Source of the DNA: DASRVA01 sp050732935
Lineage (GTDB): Bacteria > Gemmatimonadota > Gemmatimonadetes > JACCXV01 > JAHWKZ01
Direction: 5' to 3'
Length of the DNA: 36,800 nt
NCBI GenBank assembly: GCA_050732935.1
Contig: JBOHRW010000114.1
Span: 1-36,800 of the forward strand
Shown: positions 1-7,559 of the stretch, piece after piece
How positions within the stretch are numbered: position 1 is the stretch's first letter
Layout of the letters: each line of letters opens with the position of its first letter
The notes under the pieces: model-generated
What the model saw: only the letters and a program-made list of their open reading frames with translations
Told to the model about the DNA's origin: nothing
The model's database searches: none
Made by a program: the position numbers and the translations under genes

Positions 1-129
1 GGATGGAGATCTGGGTCATGGATGACGATGGCTCCAACCAGCGGCAGCTGACCGACAACGGCGCCGCCAACTTCGCTCCCTACTTCTTTCCCGACGGAGA
101 GCGGATCGTCTTCGCCAGCAACCTGCACG
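1..129 (+). repeat. Left arm of an inverted repeat (partner at 1627-1755)
   Basis: Base k here equals the complement of base 1756-k. 128 of 129 positions match; the only difference is A at 98 against C (complement of G at 1658). The match stops sharply after position 129. It begins at the window edge, so the true repeat is probably longer on the unseen left side. Confidence 0.97.
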
Positions 130-326
130 ACCCGGAAGGGCGAAACTTCGACCTCTACACGATCGGAGTCGACGGCAGCGGCCTGACCCGGATCACCACT
201 CACCCCGAGTTCGACGCCTTCCCCATGTTCTCCTCCGACGGCCGACGGCTCGTCTGGGCCTCCAACCGCAACGCCGCCGAGCCGGGGGACACCAACGTCT
301 TTGTCGCCGACTGGGTCGGCGATTGA
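1..326 (+). CDS. TolB-like beta-propeller protein, C-terminal part (cut by window edge)
   Basis: The gene enters from the left edge and ends at TGA 324-326; an ATG at position 3 is internal, not a start. The 107 visible residues hold two to three PD40/TolB-type blades, recognisable by repeated patterns such as DGSNQRQLTDN, PDGERIVFASN, DGSGLTRITTHPEFDAFP and SDGRRLVWASNR. Such proteins are usually periplasmic or lipid-anchored scaffolds or peptide sensors; no catalytic motif is visible. The first 129 bases recur, inverted, inside the minus-strand gene at 1627-2539. That copy shows what the missing N-terminus probably looks like and puts the whole protein near 370 residues. The last 66 residues exist only here, so this is likely the intact copy. 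The family is fairly certain, the function is not. Confidence 0.8.
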   Translation, partial: MEIWVMDDDGSNQRQLTDNGAANFAPYFFPDGERIVFASNLHDPEGRNFDLYTIGVDGSGLTRITTHPEFDAFPMFSSDGRRLVWASNRNAAEPGDTNVFVADWVGD

Positions 327-433
327 AGGCCGCGCGGACACTGACCCTCTTCCTGTAAGCGATCGGACGGCTTCAGAATCCTTACCATGGGAGATTGACC
401 ATCACAGATGATCACTCTCTCATGGGAGGAATC

Positions 434-640
434 ATGCCCAGCAAGCACGAAGTCGAAGGCAAGGGGAAACAGGCGAAGGGTAAAGTGAAGGAGAAGGCCG
501 GGGAGTGGACGGACAAACCCGACCTCGAGCGCGAGGGCGAGGCTGAACAGGCCGAAGGCGAGGTCCAGGAGAAGTATGGTCGGGCCAAGCGAGAGGCCGG
601 TGAGAAGGTGGAAGACATCGGAAAGCGGATCAAGCGCTAG
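434..640 (+). CDS. CsbD-like stress-response protein
   Basis: A 68-residue, highly charged, soluble protein of the CsbD family (PF05532), small proteins that accumulate in general stress; their molecular role is unknown. The sequence has the family's repeating short helices rich in Lys, Glu, Ala and Gly (KGKQAKGKVKEKAGE, then EAEQAEGEVQEKYG, then AKREAGEKVEDIG). The ATG at 434 is chosen over an upstream ATG at 395 because GGGAGGA lies five bases before it and the family begins close to this point. A perfect 13-bp hairpin terminator follows 22 bases after the stop, so the gene is probably transcribed alone. The upstream gene is the TolB-like protein 107 bases away. Confidence 0.85.
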   Translation: MPSKHEVEGKGKQAKGKVKEKAGEWTDKPDLEREGEAEQAEGEVQEKYGRAKREAGEKVEDIGKRIKR

Positions 641-662
641 GGCATCGCTGAGATCTTCGAGC

Positions 663-698
663 GAGAACCCGCCGGTTCCCCGGCGGGTTCTCTGTTTC
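663..698 (+). terminator. Rho-independent terminator after the CsbD-like gene
   Basis: A perfect 13-bp stem (GAGAACCCGCCGG at 663-675 pairing with 680-692) closes a TTCC loop and is followed by TGTTTCTG. The stem is strong but the T tract is short and interrupted, as often seen in GC-rich genomes. Confidence 0.85.
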
Positions 699-705
699 TG
701 GGGAC

Positions 706-734
706 TTGCGGCAAGAATTAGCCTAGGCTAAACT
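706..734 (+). promoter_or_regulatory. Sigma-70-type promoter of the outer-membrane protein gene
   Basis: TTGCGG at 706-711 and TAAACT at 729-734 are separated by exactly 17 bases. The -10 element ends six bases before the ATG at 741, so transcription would start at or next to the start codon and give a leaderless mRNA. No Shine-Dalgarno sequence is present, which fits. The promoter sits right behind the terminator at 663-698. Confidence 0.65.
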
Positions 735-740
735 CTCGCC

Positions 741-1526
741 ATGGTTTCGTCCCGGAGCAATAGCGTCCCGTCCCTGGTGGTGGCTATCGCTTTCTCCACC
801 TTTCTTCCTCAGACGCTCAGCGGACAGGCCGCACCCCCCCTTGTCACCGACCGCCCCGACTTCACCGAATCCGCGCTCACCGTGCCCCGCGGCGACGTCC
901 AGCTCGAAACGGGCTACACGCTCACTCGTGCTGAGGATGTCGACGAGCACGCGCTCGGCGAGGTCCTTCTCCGGATCGGCATCGCGGGCCGGCTGGAGGC
1001 GCGGATCGGCCTCGGCTCCCACGCCTGGAGCGAAGCGCCGGGCGAGGATCCGTCGGGGTTCGAGGATCCGACCCTGGGACTCAAGGTTGTCCTGTCCGAG
1101 GAGACGGAGGCGGGCGGCATCGCCGCCGCGGTCCTGGCCGGGACGAGCGTTCCCGTCGGAGACGACGACGTGGGCGAGGACGAATGGCAGCCCGAGATCA
1201 CGCTCGCCCTGTCGCGGGGCATCGCGGACAGGCTCTCGCTCGGTGGCAACCTGGGCTACGCGTATGCCTCCGAGGATGGCGACCGCTTCGACCAGGGCTC
1301 GGCCAGCCTCGCGCTCGGGATGGAGCTCTCGGAGCGGTGGGGGTCCTACGTAGAGGCGTTCACGATCTTCCCTACCGAGCCTTCCGGGGAGGACGCCGCG
1401 GTCGTGAACGGCGGCTTCACCTTCCTCGTCCACCCGCTACTCCAGCTCGACGCCCGTGCCGGCGCGGGCCTGACCGAGGGGGCGCCCGACTTCTTCGTCG
1501 GCGTGGGGATCGCGCGGCGCTGGTAG
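741..1526 (+). CDS. Outer-membrane transporter-like protein (PF13557 family)
   Basis: A 261-residue protein with a Sec signal peptide (residues 1 to about 29, ending near LSGQA) followed by the motif TDRPDFTES at residues 36-44. That motif typifies the PF13557 family, annotated as a transporter or putative MetA-pathway phenol degradation protein. The rest is alternating short beta strands (LETGYTL, ARIGLGS, LGGNLGYAYAS, FTFLVHP, VGVGIARRW), as expected for a small outer-membrane beta barrel ending in an aromatic residue. The ATG at 741 lies six bases after a good -10 box. The substrate is unknown. Its 3' end is overlapped on the other strand by the out-of-place tail of the inverted TolB-like copy, which is likely not a true gene end. 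Confidence 0.75.
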   Translation: MVSSRSNSVPSLVVAIAFSTFLPQTLSGQAAPPLVTDRPDFTESALTVPRGDVQLETGYTLTRAEDVDEHALGEVLLRIGIAGRLEARIGLGSHAWSEAPGEDPSGFEDPTLGLKVVLSEETEAGGIAAAVLAGTSVPVGDDDVGEDEWQPEITLALSRGIADRLSLGGNLGYAYASEDGDRFDQGSASLALGMELSERWGSYVEAFTIFPTEPSGEDAAVVNGGFTFLVHPLLQLDARAGAGLTEGAPDFFVGVGIARRW

Positions 1527-2539
1527 GCGGGCTCAAGAATGCCGGGCAGGAGCTGGAGCTCGTCAGGCACTAGCCACCAGCCCGAAAGCGCTGCGTTTAT
1601 CGAAATAATGAGGCAAACGTGCAGGGCGTGCAGGTTGCTGGCGAAGACGATCCGCTCGCCGTCGGGAAAGAAGTAGGGAGCGAAGTTGGCGGCGCCGTTG
1701 TCGGTCAGCTGCCGCTGGTTGGAGCCATCGTCATCCATGACCCAGATCTCCATCCGGGACGGCCGCACCAGGTTCTCGCCCAGGAGACCGCGATAGTCCT
1801 CGAGCTCGGCGGGCGTGTCGGGATGATGCGCCCGGTAGACGATCATCGACCCGTCGTAGGAGAAGAAAGCGCCGCCGTCGTAGCCGGGCTCGTGGGTGAG
1901 CCGGCGGACGTCGGAGCCGTCCTTCTGCATCGTGTAGATCTCGAGGTCGCCGTCCCGGACCGACGTGAACACGATCCGCGAGCCGTCCCGGCTCATCGTT
2001 GCCTCGGCGTCGTAGCCGGGCCTGTCGGTCAGCCGCCGGAGCCCGCTTCCGTCGGTCGAAGCGACGAAGACGTCGTACGCGGCATGGATTGGCCACACGT
2101 AGCCGCGACTGTAGTCCGGCCGTGGCGGGCACTCCGGACCGGCCAGGTGCGTCGAGCTGAAGAGGAGCGAGTCGCCCGCGGGATACAGAAAATAGCCGCA
2201 CGTCGTGACGCCTCCCCCGGTCGAGACCATGTGCTTCTCCGAGCCGTCGACGGACATGGTGAAGATCTGGTCGCAGCCGAGGGAGTCGGATGTCGCCTGG
2301 AATACCAGCCGCTCGTCGCCGGGTGCGAAGTAGGCTTCCGCGTTCTGGCCCTCGAAGGTGAGCTGGCGGGGTTCGGCCAGATACGTCTCCTCGCCGGCAT
2401 GGAGGAGACCGCTGGAGTTAGAGGGCGCGTCGGAGTTCGACTGTGCGTCGGAGGACGACTCACCGGGGGTCCCGCAGACGGACACACACAGGCCGAGGGC
2501 GCCCGCGAGGAGCATGCCGCCCGGACCCCGGGATCTCAT
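1346..2539 (-). pseudogene. TolB-like beta-propeller lipoprotein with a replaced C-terminus (inverted copy)
   Basis: From ATG 2539 (an in-frame ATG at 2563 is possible) the protein starts with a hydrophobic signal peptide ending near CVSVC, possibly a lipobox, then a Ser/Asp-rich linker, then PD40 blades (EPRQLTFEGQNAEAYFAPG, DGSGLRRLTDRPGYDAEATM, DGSDVRRLTHEPGYDGGAFF). About 304 residues, down to base 1627, match a normal TolB-like protein. At 1626/1627 homology to the copy at 1-326 ends and the frame runs on as 94 unrelated residues through intergenic DNA and the antisense of the outer-membrane gene, stopping at 1346. That tail has no blade pattern. I read this as a partial inverted duplicate lacking its last 66 residues, or an assembly chimera. 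Its start lies only nine bases from the divergent peptidase start. Confidence 0.7.
1627..1755 (-). repeat. Right arm of the inverted repeat (partner at 1-129)
   Basis: This is the reverse complement of bases 1-129 with one mismatch (1658). The two arms enclose 1,497 bases holding the true 3' end of the TolB-like gene, the CsbD-like gene and the outer-membrane gene. Read on the minus strand, the junction shows CCTGCACG twice with one base between (CCTGCACGCCCTGCACG): the shared sequence ends with the first copy. Confidence 0.97.
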
Positions 2540-2548
2540 ATTGATGGC

Positions 2549-3880
2549 GTGCAGAATGACCATCGCCTCCCCTGCCGATCGTGCCGTATCGGATTCGCTG
2601 CGGCGCTCGCGCTGCTGGTCTCGGCCGCGCCCGGCCTGGGCCAGAGCGACACGCGTGAGCCCACGTGCTCGGCGAGCCCACCTGACGCGGCCCCCACCCC
2701 GGCCATCACCGCGGAGGAGATCTGCGCCACGATCGCCGCGCTCGCGGACGACTCGCTCGAGGGCCGCGAAGCGGGCCGGCCGGGCTCGGCGCAGGCGGCC
2801 CGCTGGCTGGCCGCCCGCTTCGAGGCGATCGGCCTGACCGCGCCCGAAGGCGGCCACCGGCAGCCGTTCACCTTCCCGACCGCCGTTCGCCGTTATCCGC
2901 ATGGGCTCCACGACGTCGACAGCGAGCGCGATACGACCGCCAATATCATCGGCTGGGTCCCGGGCCGCGACCCCGCGCTCCGCGAGGAAGCGGTCATCCT
3001 CGGCGCCCACTACGACCACCTCGGCTGGGGCGGCTCCGGGTCCCTCGCGCCTGGGCGGCGCGCGATCCACAACGGCGCCGACGACAACGCCTCGGGCGTG
3101 GCGGGCGTTCTCGAGCTCGCCCAGGCCATCGCCGCAGACCCCCTGCCTCGGACCGTCGTGTTCGCGCTCTTCGGCGGCGAGGAACTGGGGACCCTGGGCA
3201 GCCAGCATTACGTCCAGGATCCGGGCTGGCCCCTCGAACGAACGGTCGCCATGGTGAACCTCGATATGGTGGGCCGGCTGCGCCGCGCGCTGACGATCTA
3301 CGGGACCGGGACCTCCGAGGCCTGGCCGGAGATCGTCGAGGGGCTGACGCCTGGCGAGACATGGACGATCCGGACCGTACCCGACGGCTTCGGGCCGAGC
3401 GACCACGCGTCATTCTACGGGGCCGGCGTCCCGGTCCTCATGTTCTTCACGGGTTCGCACGAGAACTACCACAAGCCGGGGGATGACGTGGACACTATCC
3501 ACGCCGCGGGCGAGGTCCAGGTCCTGGAGCGGGTCCTGGCGGCGGTCCGAGCGGCTGCCGACGGCCGGGCCGTTCCCTACGCCGAAGCCCCGTCCACGCA
3601 GCCTCGGCCGATGGCGTTCAAGGTGGGGCTCGGGGTCCTCCCCGACTACGGCTTCGAGGGGCCCGGCCTGCGCCTGTCGTCAGTCCGTCCAGGCGGCGCC
3701 GCCGACAGGGCGGGGATCATCGCGGGCGACGTCATCGTCCGGCTGGCCGGCCGCGGGGTCGACGACGTCTACGGCTACACGGCGATTCTGGCGGAACTCG
3801 AGGCCGACGAGGCGGTCCCGGTCGTGGTCCGGCGGGATGCGGAGACGATCGAGACGACGGTGACCCCCGAATCCCGCTGA
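2549..3880 (+). CDS. Secreted M28-family zinc aminopeptidase with C-terminal PDZ domain
   Basis: A 443-residue exported peptidase. The M28 zinc-binding motifs are all present: GAHYDHLG (about residues 152-159), NGADDNASG (173-181), the GGEELG glutamate pair (about 210), NLDMVGR, and SDHASF plus SHENYHKPGDDVD with the last ligand histidine. It should remove N-terminal amino acids from peptides in the periplasm or outside the cell using two zinc ions. A PDZ domain occupies roughly residues 370-430 (RPGGAADRAGIIAGDVIVRLAG). The GTG at 2549 is chosen because it begins a clean signal peptide (CRIGFAAALALLVSAAPGLGQ) and CATATT lies six bases before it; no Shine-Dalgarno is visible. It is divergent from the TolB-like copy with almost no space between starts. 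The upstream part of the long open frame is antisense shadow. Confidence 0.9.
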   Translation: MQNDHRLPCRSCRIGFAAALALLVSAAPGLGQSDTREPTCSASPPDAAPTPAITAEEICATIAALADDSLEGREAGRPGSAQAARWLAARFEAIGLTAPEGGHRQPFTFPTAVRRYPHGLHDVDSERDTTANIIGWVPGRDPALREEAVILGAHYDHLGWGGSGSLAPGRRAIHNGADDNASGVAGVLELAQAIAADPLPRTVVFALFGGEELGTLGSQHYVQDPGWPLERTVAMVNLDMVGRLRRALTIYGTGTSEAWPEIVEGLTPGETWTIRTVPDGFGPSDHASFYGAGVPVLMFFTGSHENYHKPGDDVDTIHAAGEVQVLERVLAAVRAAADGRAVPYAEAPSTQPRPMAFKVGLGVLPDYGFEGPGLRLSSVRPGGAADRAGIIAGDVIVRLAGRGVDDVYGYTAILAELEADEAVPVVVRRDAETIETTVTPESR

Positions 3881-3931
3881 CGCCGGGAGCGTCCGCCGCT
3901 GGGGCCTCGCTGCGGAGACGGCGGTGAAGCC

Positions 3932-4711
3932 CTAACCGCGTTTCAACTCGATCCCGCCGTTCACGGTCTGGAGGCTGATCGTCCCGCCCCCCTGCCCGAT
4001 CGTTCCCTCCATCCGGCGGGGGCCCCACGACCGGCCGGGGCTCATGGTCAGCGGGAAATCGCTCGAGAGGCCGCCGTTCACGGTCCCCGCCTCGATCTCG
4101 GCTCCGACCCCGGCCGGCAGGACGATCGAGATGCTGCCGTTCACGGTCTGGAAGTCGAGCCTGCCGGTCCAGGAGGCCGAGCCGATCCCGGCGTCGATCC
4201 CTCCGTTGACGGTCTGAGCCTCGACCGTGCCCGTCCCGGTCACGGCGATCCCTCCGTTCACGGTCTGCGCGCTGACGTCGCCCTTGAGCGCGCGCGCCTC
4301 GATTCCGCCGTTCACCGTGCTGGCCACGAAGCGGACCCCGGTCGGGACCGTCACCGCGAAGTCGACCTCTACTTCGTTGTCCTCGATCCCGCCATGGATC
4401 CCGTCCTCGTCGCAGGTCGTGCGGCCACCGTCCCGGGTCGGATAGACGGCGCAGATCCGGACCCCGCCGGCATGCTCGACGACGTCGATCGTGACCTCCG
4501 ACGGATCAGCACCGCGCTTCGCCTCCTTGACCGCGCTGACGGTCGCGGTCCCGCCGCCCGCGGGCCCGGCCTCGATCCGGCCATTGATGCCCATCACCTC
4601 CAGCGTCTGGCCGGCGGCCATCGCCCCCTCCCATTCGAACTCCTGGGCCGCGGCCGGGGAAACGATCAGTAGCGCGCCCAGTGCGGCACCCGCCATCGTA
4701 CGGAAACTCAT
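3932..4711 (-). CDS. DUF4097-family secreted beta-helix-like protein (repeat-rich)
   Basis: A 259-residue protein with a signal peptide (residues 1-22, ending SPAAAQ) and the repetitive beta architecture of DUF4097 (putative adhesin) proteins. The motif TVNGG/TVNGS recurs at about residues 132, 150, 167, 189, 210 and 249, with a degenerate GING at 41; each repeat probably forms one turn of a stacked beta structure. Two cysteines (about 87 and 100) could form a disulfide. The function of DUF4097 proteins is unknown; they are commonly next to ECF sigma/anti-sigma pairs. The start ATG at 4711 overlaps the upstream stop as ATGA, so translation is coupled. It is the last gene of the sigma operon and faces the peptidase gene end-to-end. 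Confidence 0.85.
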   Translation of the reverse strand: MSFRTMAGAALGALLIVSPAAAQEFEWEGAMAAGQTLEVMGINGRIEAGPAGGGTATVSAVKEAKRGADPSEVTIDVVEHAGGVRICAVYPTRDGGRTTCDEDGIHGGIEDNEVEVDFAVTVPTGVRFVASTVNGGIEARALKGDVSAQTVNGGIAVTGTGTVEAQTVNGGIDAGIGSASWTGRLDFQTVNGSISIVLPAGVGAEIEAGTVNGGLSSDFPLTMSPGRSWGPRRMEGTIGQGGGTISLQTVNGGIELKRG

Positions 4712-5592
4712 GATCCTCCTCCGGACTGTCCCGATCGACGCAGACGGATGGTCCCGTTGAACGCGGAGAGCTCGATCCGCGCTCCGCCGTTGCCGAGCGT
4801 GAAGTTGAAGTTCCCCTTACGGGTCTCGTTGAAGGTGACCGGGAAATCGGCCTGGAAGTCGCCGTTGAAGGTGTTGACCTCGACGTTGGCTCCCGTTCCG
4901 GCGGGGACCGCCACACTGATCTCGCCGTTATGAGTGTTGAACCGGTACCAGCCATCGGACCGGATCGCCCCCTGATAGGTGATCGAGCCGTTGACGGTGG
5001 TCGACTCGACGCTACCCGACTCCACGCCGCTCAGGACCACTTCCCCGTTCACGGTCGTGGCCTTCAGATCGCCCTCGAAGCCGGTCACCCGGATCGCGTC
5101 GTTGACCGACGTGAGCTCGGCGTTTCCCTGCGCTCCGGCCAGCGTCACCTCGCCCTGGACCGAGTTCAGCTCGATCACCCCGCGTCCGCCCTGCACCGAG
5201 ATGTCGCCGTTGACGGTGTGCGCCTGGACCCGCCCCCGGGTGTCGCGGATCGTGACGTCGGTGTCCACGCCGCCGACCGAGAGATCCATACCGAGCGGTA
5301 CGGACAGGCGATAATCGACCTCCTGGGGGCCCCGGCTGAGATCGGTCTGGACGCTCACCGCCCCGCCGCCGCCATGGATCCTGATCGCGCTGCGCGGGCC
5401 TTCGGCGACGACGCGGACCGCGTTCCGGTCCCACGTCCCGATCGTCACGCTGCCTCGGAAGTTCTGGACGTTCAGCCGGCCCGGGGCGTCGACCGAGATC
5501 ACCGTGTCGACCGCGGCCTGAGCCCGGACGACGGCAGGGGCCGCCGCCGTGACGACCAGCACCAGGGTCAGGATTCGGGTGGGGTCACGCAT
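4708..5592 (-). CDS. DUF4097-family secreted protein
   Basis: A 294-residue paralogue-like neighbour of the next gene. The signal peptide is residues 1 to about 25 (LTLVLVVTAAAPAVVRAQA). The body again carries periodic beta turns with NG or related pairs (HTVNGDI, SVQGEV, SVNDAI, TVNGEV, TVNGSI, THNGEI, TFNGDF, AFNGTI), but more diverged than in its neighbour, so the two have probably split roles. The ATG at 5592 is preceded by GGAGAAG at good spacing; longer readings upstream are not supported. The gene starts 41 bases after the anti-sigma stop and its TGA overlaps the next ATG. Likely periplasmic or surface-attached; function unknown. Confidence 0.85.
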   Translation of the reverse strand: MRDPTRILTLVLVVTAAAPAVVRAQAAVDTVISVDAPGRLNVQNFRGSVTIGTWDRNAVRVVAEGPRSAIRIHGGGGAVSVQTDLSRGPQEVDYRLSVPLGMDLSVGGVDTDVTIRDTRGRVQAHTVNGDISVQGGRGVIELNSVQGEVTLAGAQGNAELTSVNDAIRVTGFEGDLKATTVNGEVVLSGVESGSVESTTVNGSITYQGAIRSDGWYRFNTHNGEISVAVPAGTGANVEVNTFNGDFQADFPVTFNETRKGNFNFTLGNGGARIELSAFNGTIRLRRSGQSGGGS

Positions 5593-5633
5593 CGCTCTTC
5601 TCCGTCGTGAGATGCCGCGCATCGGATGTCTCG

Positions 5634-6326
5634 TCATGTCGTCTGGAGAGCCAGGGTCGCCTGCCGGAGGACCTCCAGCTTCTGGCTCCGCGAGCGCTCC
5701 AGGTGATCGTAGAGGAACGTGCTTCCGGGATCGGCCGCGAGGGCATCCAGGGTCTGTCGGATCGCCTCGTCGATGATGGCGAGATTTCTCTCGACCGTGG
5801 CCACGGTCTCGGGACGGAGGCGGTCGCGCGAAGCCTCGAAGGCGCGCTCCAGATCGGCAACGGCATCGGTGTAGGCGGGATCCTCCTCGAACGCCACGGG
5901 GATTCCCTCGGGTCCCGGCGCGATCGTGCCGACTCGACCGCCCGGCTCGTCGAGCGCGACACCCGACGGGTCCGGATTCGTCCACCAGACGACACCGGCC
6001 GAAACCACCATGATGGCGACCGCCGCGGCGGCGAGCTGGGGCACCGTGAACGAGAACCGCCGCCGGCCCCGCGGTCGGGCGGAGTCGATCGGGATCACCG
6101 GCGCCAGGGTACGATCCGACAGCCGCTCCGCGATGCTCGGCCACAGGTCGGTGGCCGGCTCCCGGTCCTCGAGCCCCCGGGCCGAGGCTACCACACGCTC
6201 GAGCCCCGCCAGCACGGCGGCGCACTCCGCGCAGCCGGCGACGTGGCGCTCGATCCGCTCGCGCTCGGCGGGGTTCAGATCCCCGTCGATCCAGGCGCTC
6301 AGGCGCTCGATCGGGTGCTCGCTCAT
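5634..6326 (-). CDS. Anti-sigma factor with zinc-finger (ZAS-type) domain
   Basis: A 230-residue membrane protein. The N-terminus carries the HxxxCxxC anti-sigma zinc motif (H28, C32, C35 in HVAGCAEC), which binds and holds the ECF sigma factor encoded just upstream. A single membrane segment spans about residues 96-115 (LAAAAVAIMVVSAGVVWW), putting the C-terminal half, a mostly helical acidic domain of about 110 residues, in the periplasm as the likely sensor. The ATG at 6326 has GGAGGAG before it, and the sigma stop codon (6337-6339) lies just upstream of that site, so the two are co-translated. Release would normally need regulated proteolysis or a conformational change; the signal is unknown. 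Confidence 0.9.
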   Translation of the reverse strand: MSEHPIERLSAWIDGDLNPAERERIERHVAGCAECAAVLAGLERVVASARGLEDREPATDLWPSIAERLSDRTLAPVIPIDSARPRGRRRFSFTVPQLAAAAVAIMVVSAGVVWWTNPDPSGVALDEPGGRVGTIAPGPEGIPVAFEEDPAYTDAVADLERAFEASRDRLRPETVATVERNLAIIDEAIRQTLDALAADPGSTFLYDHLERSRSQKLEVLRQATLALQTT

Positions 6327-6336
6327 CGGCTCCTCC

Positions 6337-6855
6337 TCAGGCCGCCAGATGCTGTCTCAGAAGCATCCGCGCCCGATGCAGCTGTGATTTGGACGTTCCC
6401 ACCGCCAGGGCCAGCATCTCGGCGATCTCCTCGTGCCGGTAGCCCTCCACGTCGTGCAGGACGAAGATCCGCCGCGCGCCTTCGGGCAGTCTTTCGAGTG
6501 CCGCCTCGAGGTCCATCGAATCCTCCTGCGGCGGAGGCTCGACCGAAGCCCACTCGATCGCCTCCTCGTCCTCCACGATCCACGCGCCGTGGCGCTTGCG
6601 GGACCGGGCGCGGGTCAGGATCAGGTTGATCGCCACGCGGTGAAGCCAGGTCCCGAACGCGGCGTCGCCGCGGAACGTGTCGAGCTTCTCCCACGCCCGG
6701 ACGAACACCTCCTGGGTCAGGTCGTCCGCCTCTTCGGGACCGATCATCCGCCGCGCCAGGCCGTGCACCCGGGCGACGTGCTCCCGGTAGAGACGCTCGT
6801 AGGCCCGGGTGTCGCCGCCGGCGGCGAGCCGGATGTCGTTCTCGGTCCCGGTCAC
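6337..6855 (-). CDS. ECF-family RNA polymerase sigma factor
   Basis: A sigma-70 family protein of 172 residues from GTG 6855. Region 2 covers about residues 18-88 (AYERLYREHVARVHGLARR, then EADDLTQEVFVRAWEKLDTF, then GTWLHRVAINLILTRARSRKR) and region 4 about 117-165 (LPEGARRIFVLHDVEGYRHEEIAEML, SKSQLHRARMLLR); regions 1 and 3 are absent, as in ECF sigmas. It probably directs its own operon of anti-sigma plus two DUF4097 proteins. The start is uncertain: GTG 6855 has no good Shine-Dalgarno, while GGAGGA lies just upstream of an in-frame CTG at 6876, which would add seven residues (beginning ATEQPGV after the start). Confidence 0.92.
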   Translation of the reverse strand: MTGTENDIRLAAGGDTRAYERLYREHVARVHGLARRMIGPEEADDLTQEVFVRAWEKLDTFRGDAAFGTWLHRVAINLILTRARSRKRHGAWIVEDEEAIEWASVEPPPQEDSMDLEAALERLPEGARRIFVLHDVEGYRHEEIAEMLALAVGTSKSQLHRARMLLRQHLAA

Positions 6856-7016
6856 TCCGGGCTGCTCCGTGGCCAGGATCGTTCCTCCGCGGCCGAAGTC
6901 GACTCTGCATACACCGGGTTGGACACGTCCTGCGGCCCCAGGGTTGGAAGGCGGGTCAAGGGATCGAGGAGCCTGTCGTGGCGGTCATCCTCCCGGCGCC
7001 TCCCGCCCGGGGATCG

Positions 7017-7559
7017 TCAGCCTTCGGTCTCCAGCTGCATCCACTCGGGCGGGAACGGATTCCCCTCCCGCTCCTGATCCCACGCGATCGAGGCCACATA
7101 CCAGCGCGCGCCGTCGGTCACCAGCGTGATCGTGTTGATGCCGCGGGCGAAGGGCTCCTCGTCGGGGGCGCGGCGGGACTCATAGGCGCTCATCGCGTTG
7201 GCGATGTTGCCGTACCGCTCGAGCGTCCGCCCCGACTCCATCTCGTAGAAGGCGCTCTCTGCGAAGTAGGGGCCGACCATCGTCACGTAGTCGTCCGCCG
7301 TCATCACCCGGACCGACGTCGTCCCGTCCGGTGCCGGGACCATGGGAAGCAGAATGGCGCTCGGCGTGAACAGGGACCGGAAGCGGTCCCAGTCCCGCTC
7401 GCCCGCCGGACCCGAGATGACCTCGTAGAGGGCGGCGATGATGGCGTCGATCGACTCGACGTCCGCGGGATCGGCGGCCGGGGCCTCGGGGGTCGCCTCC
7501 TGGGCTAGGGCCGGCTCAGCCAGGAACAGGAAGAGGGGCAGAAGGAGGGCTCGTCTCAT
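7017..7559 (-). CDS. Secreted NTF2/SnoaL-like protein
   Basis: A 180-residue protein with a signal peptide (residues 1-19, cleavage after ALA in AEPALAQ). The mature part fits the SnoaL/NTF2-like cone fold: an N-terminal helix with DAIIAALYEVISG, DWDRFRSLFTPSAILLP, a middle DYVTMVGPYF, and C-terminal strands INTITLVTDGARWYVASIAW. Members are small-molecule binding or lyase-like proteins, and function cannot be read from the sequence. The ATG at 7559 has GAGGTAACC directly before it. A weak promoter candidate (TTGTCC, 16 bases, TACCTT) lies upstream, in the 151-base gap after the DUF5916 gene, so it may be transcribed separately. Confidence 0.75.
   Translation of the reverse strand: MRRALLLPLFLFLAEPALAQEATPEAPAADPADVESIDAIIAALYEVISGPAGERDWDRFRSLFTPSAILLPMVPAPDGTTSVRVMTADDYVTMVGPYFAESAFYEMESGRTLERYGNIANAMSAYESRRAPDEEPFARGINTITLVTDGARWYVASIAWDQEREGNPFPPEWMQLETEG

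Noticed and set aside
395..433. Earlier start for the CsbD-like gene
   Set aside because: The ribosome site GGGAGGA precedes the ATG at 434, and family members start there.
1619..2548. Upstream extension of the M28 peptidase
   Set aside because: It is antisense to the TolB-like copy, and the signal peptide begins at 2549.
3881..3931. Possible terminator between the convergent peptidase and DUF4097 genes
   Set aside because: The complementary stretches are short and interrupted, with no T tract.
4050..5300. Regularly spaced CCGTTCACGGTCTG-like repeats
   Set aside because: They are the codons of the TVNGG turns in the DUF4097 proteins, not a repeat array.
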